Assembly: GCF_009664855.1 (NCBI RefSeq) | Contig: NZ_CP045928.1 | Span: 6,238,518-6,302,517, forward strand | Source: Flavobacterium sp. SLB02 | GTDB taxonomy: Bacteria; Bacteroidota; Bacteroidia; Flavobacteriales; Flavobacteriaceae | Length of the DNA: 64,000 nt | Direction of reading: 5' to 3' | Part shown: positions 52,867 through 60,543 of the stretch, in pieces | How the letters are laid out: each line of letters opens with the position of its first letter | How positions within the stretch are numbered: the stretch's first letter is position 1 | Made by a program: the position numbers and the translations under genes | Notes under the pieces: model-generated | Databases searched by the model: none | The model's input: only the letters and a program-made list of their open reading frames with translations | What the model was told of the DNA's origin: nothing

Positions 52867-53418
52867 GTTTAGGAGCTGTTTCCTGCTATCCGCTATATCT
52901 TTTGTGGATCGCGATAGCTATCCAGGCTAGGGATACAGTTTTCATAAAAACTTTTATCTATTAATATTTACAACCTCAATCTTGTCATCTCGGAATAATT
53001 TTTATTCTAAAAAAACAATATAAAATGACATTTACCGCAAAGTGCGCAAAGGTTTGCACAGGGTTCACTAAGCTTTGTCTTTATTTCGCTTTGCTTTGAG
53101 ATCGCTAAGGGATTGTGAAATAAGCTTTGCCATGATAGGCAGATGACACGGATTTGCTTTGCAAAGACTCGGATTTAAACAGATTTTTTATTTAATTCCA
53201 AAAAACGTCATTGGTAGGAACGAGGGATCACACTAGTAACTCGACAAAGATTAGAAATTCATTTTTATTATAATAACAAACCCGACAGGTTTTTAAAACC
53301 TGTCGGGTTTACTTTTAGGAATGGAGTTTCTTGCAGAGATCTTTCCTTCGTTAGGATGACAAGATTGGGGTAAAAGTTTCGAAAAGTATTGGAATTTGGA
53401 ATTAAAAAAAATGGAATT
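52867..53418. repeat. Gene-free 552-bp mosaic of dispersed repeats
   Basis: No credible gene. In order it holds a second copy of the CTATCCGCTATATCTTTT element (near 52888, first copy near 29019); AATCTTGTCATCTCGG (52978), a fragment of the CATTTCGACGAAGG element seen intact at 56001; ACCGCAAAGTGCGCAAAGGTT and TTCGCTTTGCTTTGAGATCGC (53035-53105); a CACGGATTTGC/AAACAGATTT block (53150-53190); a perfect AAACCCGACAGG hairpin (53278); and a CTTCGTTAGGATGACAAGATT fragment (53348). Two convergent operons end here, so it is a safe place for such elements. Confidence 0.65.
53278..53310. terminator. AAACCCGACAGG hairpin, probable bidirectional terminator
   Basis: AAACCCGACAGGTTTT at 53278-53293 and its exact inverse AAAACCTGTCGGGTTT at 53295-53310. 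It is a 16-bp arm hairpin with a minimal loop and flanking A/T runs, between the SDR operon (+) and the photolyase gene (-). Confidence 0.65.
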
Positions 53419-54714
53419 TTACTTAATGATTCCCTTCTTATAAGTCTCAATAGCACGATCCCTCGCAAAAGCATGATCCACCATAGGCTCATTATATCCT
53501 AAATCAAATTCCGGAATCCATTTGCGAATGTAGATTCCTTTTTCGTCGAATTTCTTTTGTTGAATTTCCGGATTAAAAACCCTGAAGTATGGTGCGGCGT
53601 CGCATCCTGTTCCTGCAGCCCATTGCCAGTTGCCTACGTTTGATGCCAATTCGAAATCCAGTAATTTCTCGGCAAAATAAGCTTCGCCCCATTGCCAGTT
53701 TATGAGTAAATGTTTGCACAGGAAACTTGCTACTACCATACGAACGCGATTGTGCATATAACCGGTTTCGTTAAGCTGGCGCATTCCGGCATCGACCATA
53801 GGGTAACCCGTAGTCCCGGAACACCAACGTTTAAAATCTTCTTCGTTATTTCGCCATTGAATACCATCATAAGCCGACTTGAAATTGTGATTGACACAAT
53901 TTGGGAAGTTAAACAGAATCTGGATAAAGAATTCTCTCCAGATTAATTCGCTCAAAAAAGTCTGGTTTTTCTTATTCGCCCAATTGACTAATTTACGGAT
54001 ACTAACCGTCCCAAAACGTAAATGTGGTGAAAGATAAGAGGTGCTGTCTAAAGCTGGAAAATCTCTGGTTTCTTTATAATTACCTATTTGGGTTAAGTTG
54101 TGCGGAAATACTTTTATAGTGCTTCTTTCAAAACCTATTTGGGATAGTTCAGGAAAAGTAAATTGATTTTTGGCAAAATTGCTGAACAAAGGTTTTGTAT
54201 CATATTCAAAAGCTTGTCCTGAAAGATGGTATTTCTCCAGCCATTTGTTTTTATAAGGCGTGTAAATCGTGTACGGAAGTCCATCAGCTTTGTTGATTTC
54301 TTTTTCTTCAAAAATCACATGATCTTTGAATGAGAAAGCTTCTATGTTATTTTCTTTTAATAAAGCTGAAATAGCCAAATCACGTTTTATCGCGTAAGGT
54401 TCATAATCTTTATTGAAGAAGATTTGCTGAATATCTAATTCTTCTGTAAGTGATTTCCAAACGTCGAAAGTTTTTCCTTTTTTGATTAATATAGAGGAAT
54501 CAATTGCGTGAAGTTGTTTGTTTATGGCTTTGAGCGAATCATAGATAAAACTAACGCGCGCATCATCTTTAGGAAGATTTTCCAGGATATCTTGATCAAA
54601 AATAAATAGCGGGATTACCGGAAATTCAGATTGCAGGGCATTGAATAATCCGATATTATCATCTAGACGTAAATCACGTCGAAACCAGAAAAAAGTAACT
54701 TTTTGTTTTGTCAT
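53419..54714 (-). CDS. phrB: Deoxyribodipyrimidine (CPD) photolyase, class I
   Basis: 431 aa. N-terminal antenna domain (FFWFRRDLRLDDNIGL) and C-terminal FAD domain (LSPHLRFGTVSIR, LIWREFFIQIL, GTTGYPMVDAGMRQLNETGYMHNR, SNVGNWQWAAGTGCDAAPYF, then FNPEIQQKKFD). The flavin-site Asn and Trp residues typical of class I photolyases are visible. It uses blue light to split UV-induced pyrimidine dimers. Located close to the carotenoid genes and a CarH-like regulator, consistent with a light-induced set. Confidence 0.93.
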   Translation of the reverse strand: MTKQKVTFFWFRRDLRLDDNIGLFNALQSEFPVIPLFIFDQDILENLPKDDARVSFIYDSLKAINKQLHAIDSSILIKKGKTFDVWKSLTEELDIQQIFFNKDYEPYAIKRDLAISALLKENNIEAFSFKDHVIFEEKEINKADGLPYTIYTPYKNKWLEKYHLSGQAFEYDTKPLFSNFAKNQFTFPELSQIGFERSTIKVFPHNLTQIGNYKETRDFPALDSTSYLSPHLRFGTVSIRKLVNWANKKNQTFLSELIWREFFIQILFNFPNCVNHNFKSAYDGIQWRNNEEDFKRWCSGTTGYPMVDAGMRQLNETGYMHNRVRMVVASFLCKHLLINWQWGEAYFAEKLLDFELASNVGNWQWAAGTGCDAAPYFRVFNPEIQQKKFDEKGIYIRKWIPEFDLGYNEPMVDHAFARDRAIETYKKGIIK

Positions 54715-54724
54715 TTTATTATAT

Positions 54725-54846
54725 TTCTTTTATCACAGATTAAAGGATTTTGGTTTCACGCAGATTCTGCAGATTTATTTTTGATTTTAATTTAATAAAT
54801 CTGTGTGTATCTGCTTAAATCTGTTTAGATCTGCGTTAAAAATTAC
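54725..54846. repeat. CAGATT/AATCTG inverted repeat between phrB and the SRPBCC gene
   Basis: CACAGATTAAAGGATTTTGG and CGCAGATTCTGCAGATTTAT are answered by AATAAATCTGTGTGTATCTG, TTAAATCTG and AGATCTGCGTTAAA further on, giving a large imperfect hairpin. Related words occur at 31865-31930. Confidence 0.55.
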
Positions 54847-54866
54847 TATTCATCTGTGACAGACTA

Positions 54867-55328
54867 TTATTTTGAATTGAATAGTTCTTCGATTTTTTTG
54901 TGGCGATATTCAAAAATGGATTTCAGTTTATTCCTGACCATTATTGTATTGGCGAGTTGGCCTAAGAAACCAAATGGTAAGGCATAATGTACCACATCGG
55001 TCATTTTTGTGCCGGTTTCTGTAGGTTCAAAAAAGTGTTTGTGATGCCATAATGCGTAAGGACCAAAACGTTGCTCGTCTACAAAATATTGGTTTTCTGA
55101 TGAAACGGTTATGATGGTCATCCAATTTATTTTAATGCCCAAAAGAGGTTTTAAAGTATAGGTAATTACTTGTCCCGGATACATGCGTTTGCCATCGAAA
55201 TCCTCAATTACGAAACTCATATCATCAGGTGTTATGGTTTGCAGGTTTTGTGGACTGGAAAAAAAGTCCCAACATTTTTCGATACTGGCGTTTAAGTGTT
55301 GTACGGTTTCTAGTTTATATACTTTCAT
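54867..55328 (-). CDS. SRPBCC (START/Bet v 1-like) ligand-binding protein
   Basis: 153 aa. Begins YKLETVQHLNASIEKCWDFFSSPQNL and contains VIEDFDGKRMYPGQVITYTLKP, WHHKHFFEPTETGTKMTDVVHYALPFG, the pattern of SRPBCC proteins with a deep hydrophobic pocket. Genes of this type lie beside photolyase and crt genes in many bacteria. It may bind a carotenoid, quinone or lipid (inference). Same direction as phrB and crtZ. Confidence 0.85.
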   Translation of the reverse strand: MKVYKLETVQHLNASIEKCWDFFSSPQNLQTITPDDMSFVIEDFDGKRMYPGQVITYTLKPLLGIKINWMTIITVSSENQYFVDEQRFGPYALWHHKHFFEPTETGTKMTDVVHYALPFGFLGQLANTIMVRNKLKSIFEYRHKKIEELFNSK

Positions 55329-55364
55329 AAAATTGATTTACATTTTACTTGTTGGTTATTTTTT

Positions 55365-55496
55365 AACACATAGAGACATAGATTTCGAATGATCAAAAAA
55401 GCGTTTCACTTATCTAAATGCACATAGCTATGTGTAAATAATGTATTATTTATTTTAATCTTCTTTAAAAAGAAAAAATCTATGTTTCTATGTGTT
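55365..55496. repeat. AACACATAGAGACATAGATTT inverted repeat
   Basis: Left arm at 55365-55385 and right arm at 55476-55496 (AAATCTATGTTTCTATGTGTT) are near-perfect inverses. A smaller palindrome CACATAGCTATGTG lies at 55421-55434 between them. Fills the gap between crtZ and the SRPBCC gene; non-coding. Confidence 0.65.
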
Positions 55497-55516
55497 AATT
55501 TTTTTGTACCAACGGT

Positions 55517-55957
55517 TTACATTTTATAATATTTGAAAGGAACGAATAACATCCCGAAGCATTCTCCGTGTTCTTTTCCTAAATGTTTGTGGTGTATTTT
55601 ATGGGCTTTTCGCAAACCAATGAGGTATTTATTTTTGGTGTTTTTGAACCATTTAAATCGCTGATGAATTAGAACATCATGAATTAAAAAATAGCAAGCG
55701 CCGTAAGTCGTGACGCCGCAAGCGATGAAAAACAAATAATTGAAGCCGCCCTGAACGCCAAAATAAAAAAGAACAATACTTGGAATGGCGAAAATGACAA
55801 AGAAAATATCGTTGCGCTCAAAAGTATCTTCGTATTTGGGTTGATGATGATCTTCGTGAAAATACCACATAAGTCCGTGCATGATGTATTTGTGTGTAAG
55901 CCAGGTAACACATTCCATGAAGAGAAAAACGCCTAAAAAGATGAAGAAAGAAATCAT
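55517..55957 (-). CDS. crtZ: Beta-carotene 3-hydroxylase (fatty acid hydroxylase superfamily)
   Basis: 146 aa, membrane-bound di-iron enzyme. Four histidine motifs are visible: HKYIMHG, HEDHH, HDVLIHQR and HKIHHKH. Size and motif spacing fit CrtZ, which adds 3-hydroxyl groups to beta-carotene to give zeaxanthin. It lies downstream of crtB, separated by a palindromic element. Confidence 0.9.
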   Translation of the reverse strand: MISFFIFLGVFLFMECVTWLTHKYIMHGLMWYFHEDHHQPKYEDTFERNDIFFVIFAIPSIVLFYFGVQGGFNYLFFIACGVTTYGACYFLIHDVLIHQRFKWFKNTKNKYLIGLRKAHKIHHKHLGKEHGECFGMLFVPFKYYKM

Positions 55958-56000
55958 TTTTTATGTTTTGAATTGTTATTATAATTAAACTCAATCAATC

Positions 56001-56111
56001 TTGTCATTTCGACGAAGGAGAAATCGCACTATCCCGAAGCTTCGGGACATAAAGAAAAGCGTCAATCTTTGTCGATTAACGAGTGTGATTTCTCGTACCT
56101 CGAAATGACAA
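56001..56111. repeat. MITE-like palindromic element between crtB and crtZ
   Basis: TTGTCATTTCGACGAAGGAG starts the left arm (56001-56030), answered by GTGATTTCTCGTACCTCGAA and ATGACAA in the right arm (56082-56111). An inner perfect palindrome TCCCGAAGCTTCGGGA is at 56032-56047. About 111 bp long, no coding sequence. Fragments of the same sequence lie in the gap at 52867-53418. It may form a hairpin in the crt transcript. Confidence 0.7.
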
Positions 56112-56123
56112 AAAATGCGAAAT

Positions 56124-56963
56124 CTAAACCAGTTTTAACTTGTAAGTTACAAAAGATTGCGCTAAAAGCCCGGCTTTTGTATAATTTGAGACTCTTATTC
56201 GTGAGCTTCCAATTTCGTAATATGGTGTTTTTTTTAGTTTTTTTAGTAATTTTTTGTAATAGATATAAGCGGTGTAAACCCCAAATTGTGCTTCGATAGG
56301 CAATTTTACAATTCCCTGATAGGCGACTCTGAAATCTTCTTCGATTTCGTTGATGATGGTGGTTTTGGCATTTTCGTCGAAAGAATTTAAATCGACTCCG
56401 GGAAAATAATTTCGGTTTAAAACCAAATTATCATCTTTAAGATCCCTCAGAAAATTCACTTTCTGAAATGCCGATCCTAATCGCATCGCTTCGTTTTTCA
56501 ACTGCTCGTATTTTTGATGGTTTCCTTTTACAAAAACTTTCAAACACATTAAACCCACAACATCGGCAGAACCGTAAATATAATCTTCGTACTCGGTTTG
56601 GGAGCTGTAGGTTGATTTGATGAGGTCTAATTTCATACTTTTAAGGAAAGCCTGAACAAGATCATCGGTAATATTGTATTCCTTTACGGTATGCTGAAAC
56701 GAGTTGAGGATAGGGTTTAAGCTAATGCCAAACTCAACGGCTTTGTAATATTCTTTTTCGAAATCATTGATGAGGTTTTCTTTGTCGTAATCATGAAATG
56801 AATCGACAATTTCGTCAGCAAAACGCACGAATCCGTAGATGCTGTAAATCGCTTCGCGAATGCTTGGTGATAGCATTTTGACCGCCAGCGAGAAGGATGT
56901 ACTGTAGTTTTGGGTGACCAATTTGCTACATTTGAAAGAAACGGTGTCGAATAGTGATTTCAT
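56124..56963 (-). CDS. crtB: Phytoene synthase
   Basis: 279 aa. Squalene/phytoene synthase family: YSTSFSLAVKMLSPSIREAIYSIYGFVRFADEIVD carries the first Asp-rich region (DEIVD), and GSAFQKVNFLRDLKDDNLVLNRNYFP carries the second (RDLKDD). It joins two geranylgeranyl diphosphates to phytoene. It begins 3 bp after crtI, in the same operon. Confidence 0.94.
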   Translation of the reverse strand: MKSLFDTVSFKCSKLVTQNYSTSFSLAVKMLSPSIREAIYSIYGFVRFADEIVDSFHDYDKENLINDFEKEYYKAVEFGISLNPILNSFQHTVKEYNITDDLVQAFLKSMKLDLIKSTYSSQTEYEDYIYGSADVVGLMCLKVFVKGNHQKYEQLKNEAMRLGSAFQKVNFLRDLKDDNLVLNRNYFPGVDLNSFDENAKTTIINEIEEDFRVAYQGIVKLPIEAQFGVYTAYIYYKKLLKKLKKTPYYEIGSSRIRVSNYTKAGLLAQSFVTYKLKLV

Positions 56964-56966
56964 TTT

Positions 56967-58433
56967 TTACGATCTAAAAGATTTTTGAATTAACTCGGCT
57001 ACTAGTTTTCCTGAAATTAAAGCAGGCGGAACACCTGGTCCGGGAACGGTTAATTGTCCTGTGAAATATAAATTACGAACTTTTTTACTTTTTAGTTTTG
57101 GTCGTAAAAAAGCCGTTTGCAATAAGGTATTCGCCATTCCGTAAGCGTTTCCTTTGTAAGCGTTATAATCGGTTACGAAGTCATTCTTGCAAAATGATCT
57201 TTTAAAGATAATGTTATTTTTAATTTCTTGTTGGGTAAGCTGCTCAAAACGAGTGATGATTTTTTTGAAATATTCTTCTCTAAGTGCTTCACTGTCATTA
57301 ATTCCCGGCGCTAACGGAATAAGAAAAAATCCGCTTTCCTTGCCTTGCGGTGCTGCGCTTTGATCTGTTTTTGATGGAAAATTGGCATAGAACAAAGGGG
57401 CATCGGGCCATTTTGGTTCATCGTAAATATCTGCTGCATGTTGGTTGAAATCGACATCAAAAAATAAAGCGTGATGCGAAATGTTTTCAATTTTTTTATC
57501 AAAACCCACAAAAAACAAAAGCGACGATGGCGCGAAAACGCGGCTTTCCCAATATTTCTCTGAATAGGCGCGGTGTTCGATATCCAGTAAAGTTTCGGTA
57601 TGATGATAATCGGCTCCGCTTAAAATGACATCGGCTTGTATCGTTTTTCCGTTGATGACGATTGCTGTTGCGGTTTTATTCTCGACTACTATTTTTTCGA
57701 TAGCAGCATTGGTTTCAATCGTAACACCAAGTTCGAGAGCCAGTTTTTCGATGCTGCGAACAACATCGAACATTCCGGTTTTGGGGTGCCAGGTTCCTAA
57801 GCCAAAATCGGCATAATTCATAAAATTATAGAAAGATGGTGTTTTGGTAGGTTTTGCGCCCAGAAATAAAACGGGAAACTCCAAAATCTGAATTAGTCGT
57901 TCGTTTTTGAATTTCTTGCGAATATCAGTACTTACGGTGCTAAAAAACTGATTGAGTTTTTTAGTGGTTTCAACGGTAATTAATTCCAGAGGAGAAACTC
58001 CGGGACGATACACCAAATCTTTAATCGCAATATCATAATTGCTTTTAGCCTGCTTGATGAAAGTTTCGAGTTCGTGGCCACTTCCTTTTTCGATACTTTC
58101 AAAAGTGGTTTTTATTTCTTCGAGATTGTCATATATACTGATGAAATCATCTACTCCAAAATAAACCCTGTAAGCAGGATTTAGTTTTATAAGCTCGTAA
58201 TAATCGGTAGTTTTTTTATTGAAATCCTGAAAGAAACGTTCAAATACATCTGGCATCCAGTACCAGCTTGGTCCCATATCAAACGTGAAACCCTCTTTTT
58301 TGAACTGTCTTGCCCTGCCGCCAATAGATTCGTTTTTTTCATAAAGAGTCACTTTGTTTCCTTGTTGTGCCAAGTAACATGAAGCGGCTAACGCAGAGAA
58401 GCCTGATCCTATTATTGCTATTGTTTTTTTCAT
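56967..58433 (-). CDS. crtI: Phytoene desaturase
   Basis: 488 aa. FAD-binding N-terminus AIIGSGFSALAASCYLAQQG and MGPSWYWMPDVFERFF, and the C-terminal signature TGQLTVPGPGVPPALISGKL of bacterial CrtI desaturases. It converts phytoene to lycopene (or a close relative). First gene of the crt set, with a 39-bp gap after the MerR-type regulator. That gap holds a promoter-like box and an inverted repeat, so it may be transcribed both with and without the regulator. Confidence 0.94.
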   Translation of the reverse strand: MKKTIAIIGSGFSALAASCYLAQQGNKVTLYEKNESIGGRARQFKKEGFTFDMGPSWYWMPDVFERFFQDFNKKTTDYYELIKLNPAYRVYFGVDDFISIYDNLEEIKTTFESIEKGSGHELETFIKQAKSNYDIAIKDLVYRPGVSPLELITVETTKKLNQFFSTVSTDIRKKFKNERLIQILEFPVLFLGAKPTKTPSFYNFMNYADFGLGTWHPKTGMFDVVRSIEKLALELGVTIETNAAIEKIVVENKTATAIVINGKTIQADVILSGADYHHTETLLDIEHRAYSEKYWESRVFAPSSLLFFVGFDKKIENISHHALFFDVDFNQHAADIYDEPKWPDAPLFYANFPSKTDQSAAPQGKESGFFLIPLAPGINDSEALREEYFKKIITRFEQLTQQEIKNNIIFKRSFCKNDFVTDYNAYKGNAYGMANTLLQTAFLRPKLKSKKVRNLYFTGQLTVPGPGVPPALISGKLVAELIQKSFRS

Positions 58434-58465
58434 TTGTTTAACAAATGTACAAAAACTTTAAACAA
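58434..58465 (-). promoter_or_regulatory. Candidate crtI promoter and CarH-type operator: TTGTTTAA-N16-TTAAACAA around TACATTTG
   Basis: On the minus strand, a perfect inverted repeat TTGTTTAA (58458-58465) and TTAAACAA (58434-58441) encloses the -7-like box TACATTTG (58442-58449) and a TGTACA palindrome. The crtI ATG follows directly. No TTG at the -33 distance is seen, as in promoters that need help or are regulated by blocking. That the regulator encoded just upstream binds here is inferred. Confidence 0.5.
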
Positions 58466-58472
58466 AATTAGC

Positions 58473-59372
58473 TTATAGCATGCTAATTGTTTCTTCCATA
58501 GAGTCGAAAATTCGTATTCTTTCGGGCAGCATTTTCTGGTCAATGTTTTCGACCATATTGCCCATAAGCCAAATTTCGTTGTTTTTTTGGAGTAATTTTT
58601 GCCCCATTGATTTTACATATTGATTGATAACACTGCGATCCGGCTGCACTGTCATGAAAGATATAAATGTAATATTCTCGAAATGTTTGGTTAAATCCTG
58701 AAGATTTTCAATTGGCATACTTTCGCCCAAATAAATGGTTTTGTAGCCATGGGATAAAATTTCATATTGTAGGTATAGCAAACCTATTTGGTGAATTTCG
58801 TTTAATGGTAACGAAAGCACAAAAATTCTATTGGTCTTAGTAGGTTTTAATATTTGAAGACTTTCGGTATAGATTAATATTTTTTGTTTGATCAAATGAC
58901 TCATGAAATGTTCATTTGCAGGAGTTATGGTTTCTGATTGCCATAGTAATCCTAATTCTTTCAATAAAGGAAGAAAGTGATCTTTGAAAACTTCTTTGAA
59001 TGATTTCTCAGAGATTAGCCAATCGAAAGTATTGAAGAATATTTCCTGGTCAAAATTCATCATGGCCATTTTGAATGAAGTTATGGCGTAATTCTGAGAA
59101 TTTTTCTTCGAAATAATTTCACGAACCAATTGCGGAATCTTTTCTTCGGGATACGTAGCAATTTTAGAGATTTTATATCCGTATTCGTGTAATAAAGTAA
59201 TGTTTAAAAGCTTCTGTAAATTTTGTAGGTTATAGAGTCTAATGTTAGTGTCAGTACGCATTGGCTCTAAGATGTTATATCTTTTCTCCCAGATACGAAT
59301 GGTGTGTGCTTTTATTCCTGATAAGTTTTCGAGGTCTTTTATGCTGAAAACAGTCTTAATATTGTTTATCAT
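58473..59372 (-). CDS. MerR-family regulator with C-terminal cobalamin-binding domain (CarH/LitR-like B12 photoreceptor)
   Basis: 299 aa. Residues 9-77 are a MerR winged helix (FSIKDLENLSGIKAHTIRIWEKRY). Residues about 95-170 are a four-helix B12-binding cap with W144-x9-E154-H155, the motif that sits over adenosylcobalamin in CarH. Residues about 180-299 are a Rossmann-like B12 domain with E192-I-H194-Q-I-G197, giving the axial histidine. All these key residues are present. In CarH, dark AdoCbl-bound tetramers repress carotenoid genes and light breaks the Co-C bond. Location 39 bp before crtI fits that role. A direct demonstration in this phylum is not something I can cite. Confidence 0.88.
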   Translation of the reverse strand: MINNIKTVFSIKDLENLSGIKAHTIRIWEKRYNILEPMRTDTNIRLYNLQNLQKLLNITLLHEYGYKISKIATYPEEKIPQLVREIISKKNSQNYAITSFKMAMMNFDQEIFFNTFDWLISEKSFKEVFKDHFLPLLKELGLLWQSETITPANEHFMSHLIKQKILIYTESLQILKPTKTNRIFVLSLPLNEIHQIGLLYLQYEILSHGYKTIYLGESMPIENLQDLTKHFENITFISFMTVQPDRSVINQYVKSMGQKLLQKNNEIWLMGNMVENIDQKMLPERIRIFDSMEETISML

Positions 59373-59390
59373 TACTGGTTATTTGGTGAA

Positions 59391-59398
59391 CAAAAATA
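59391..59398 (-). promoter_or_regulatory. Candidate -7 box (TATTTTTG) for the carH-like gene
   Basis: Minus-strand TATTTTTG, a perfect TAnnTTTG, 18 bp before the start codon. No TTG at the expected -33 position. Confidence 0.35.
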
Positions 59399-59444
59399 GG
59401 ATAAAATCTGAGATTTGTCTTAAAATCTTCTTAAGATTAGAGAA

Positions 59445-60407
59445 TTAATCGAATTTGATCTTGGAGAATTTATTTAATTTATCTAAATGCAAAATTGTTT
59501 TAGAACTGTCTTTGCTTCGATTGTACATAGTTTCGAATTTGGCGCCATAAATGATTTCACTAAAAGTATATGATGTTCTCGCGGCTACTGTATTGCTATA
59601 CATATTATCGAAAGTGGTTATAAAGACGAATATCTCACCGTGTATTTTTTTGAAATCGTCTTTGGTAAAATTGTACAGTGGACTGTCTTCAGTAATTGGA
59701 TGTACCAGAGTCCAGCTCAACGAAAGAGCATTTATTTTATCTAATTCGAGTTCCAGACTATAAAATTTATTGGTTTGCTCTCCATTTTCTTCCACACTCA
59801 TCACTAAAGTTATTTTCGCTGTAGCATCTGTAAAATTGGTATTTTTAAAAGGTACCAGACGTATCATTAATCCTTTGTTTTTTCCGTAAGGTGAAATTAG
59901 GGCATTATCTGAAAATTTTAAAAAGGCGGTTGGTTTGCTAAATCTTCCAAAAAATAAACCTGTTGCAATGGCAAAACTTAATAAGCCAATTAAAGCTTCG
60001 GCTGCTGATAGGGCACTTGTTAAAAAACCTGTTGGGCTAATGTGTCCGTAACCTACCGTGGTAAAGGTTTGTGCACTGAAAAAATAGGCTTGGCCAAATT
60101 GGGTTAAAACGCTTTGAGATTGTTCTATTCCGTCGAGATGTTCAATGCCAATGGCATAATAGATCACGGCAAAAATAAAATTGAGGACAATGTAAAAAAT
60201 AAACAAAATCGACATGAATTTCCAGTTGGGCATATCAATCATGGTGTGATACCAACTGATGCGGCGAAAAAGGTGCATGCCTCTTTTTTCGATATTAGGG
60301 GTTCCGTCTTTGTTTACAAATCTTCCTCCGTAACTGTTTGCATTGGCTCCAAAGCCGGAGTTTTTATCGGTTTGTGCTTTGTGGTTTATCTTTTTTAAAA
60401 GTGCCAT
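59445..60407 (-). CDS. Inward-rectifier-type potassium channel (KirBac family)
   Basis: 320 aa. Two membrane helices (about 65-88 and 128-155) surround a pore loop with selectivity filter TVGYG (117-121) in QTFTTVGYGHISP. The N-terminal slide helix region (FRRISWYHTMIDMPNW) and a C-terminal cytoplasmic immunoglobulin-like domain (about 165-300) are those of Kir channels. It forms a tetrameric K+ channel of the inner membrane. It is upstream of the carH-like gene with a 72-bp gap. Confidence 0.92.
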   Translation of the reverse strand: MALLKKINHKAQTDKNSGFGANANSYGGRFVNKDGTPNIEKRGMHLFRRISWYHTMIDMPNWKFMSILFIFYIVLNFIFAVIYYAIGIEHLDGIEQSQSVLTQFGQAYFFSAQTFTTVGYGHISPTGFLTSALSAAEALIGLLSFAIATGLFFGRFSKPTAFLKFSDNALISPYGKNKGLMIRLVPFKNTNFTDATAKITLVMSVEENGEQTNKFYSLELELDKINALSLSWTLVHPITEDSPLYNFTKDDFKKIHGEIFVFITTFDNMYSNTVAARTSYTFSEIIYGAKFETMYNRSKDSSKTILHLDKLNKFSKIKFD

Positions 60408-60481
60408 TAAAATTTTGGATTATAAGGACAAATGTAAGCATAACTTTGAGATGAAATTAGGTCGAAGTTTTTGGAATAAAA

Positions 60482-60518
60482 AAAGCAATCTGTATAATTG
60501 ATTTTTACAGATTGCTTT
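60482..60518. terminator. Terminator of the TPR protein gene
   Basis: AAAGCAATCTGTA / TACAGATTGCTTT perfect 13-bp arms with an 11-nt loop; the minus-strand reading ends in a T-run. It lies about 25 bp after the stop of the gene at 60544. Confidence 0.8.
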
Positions 60519-60543
60519 AGTAGTGAATATGTTTTATGTCGCT

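Noticed and set aside
58475..58484. TAGCATGCTA palindrome as a regulator binding site
   Set aside because: It overlaps the last codons of the carH-like gene and lies further from the crtI promoter than the perfect TTGTTTAA/TTAAACAA repeat; too short to claim.
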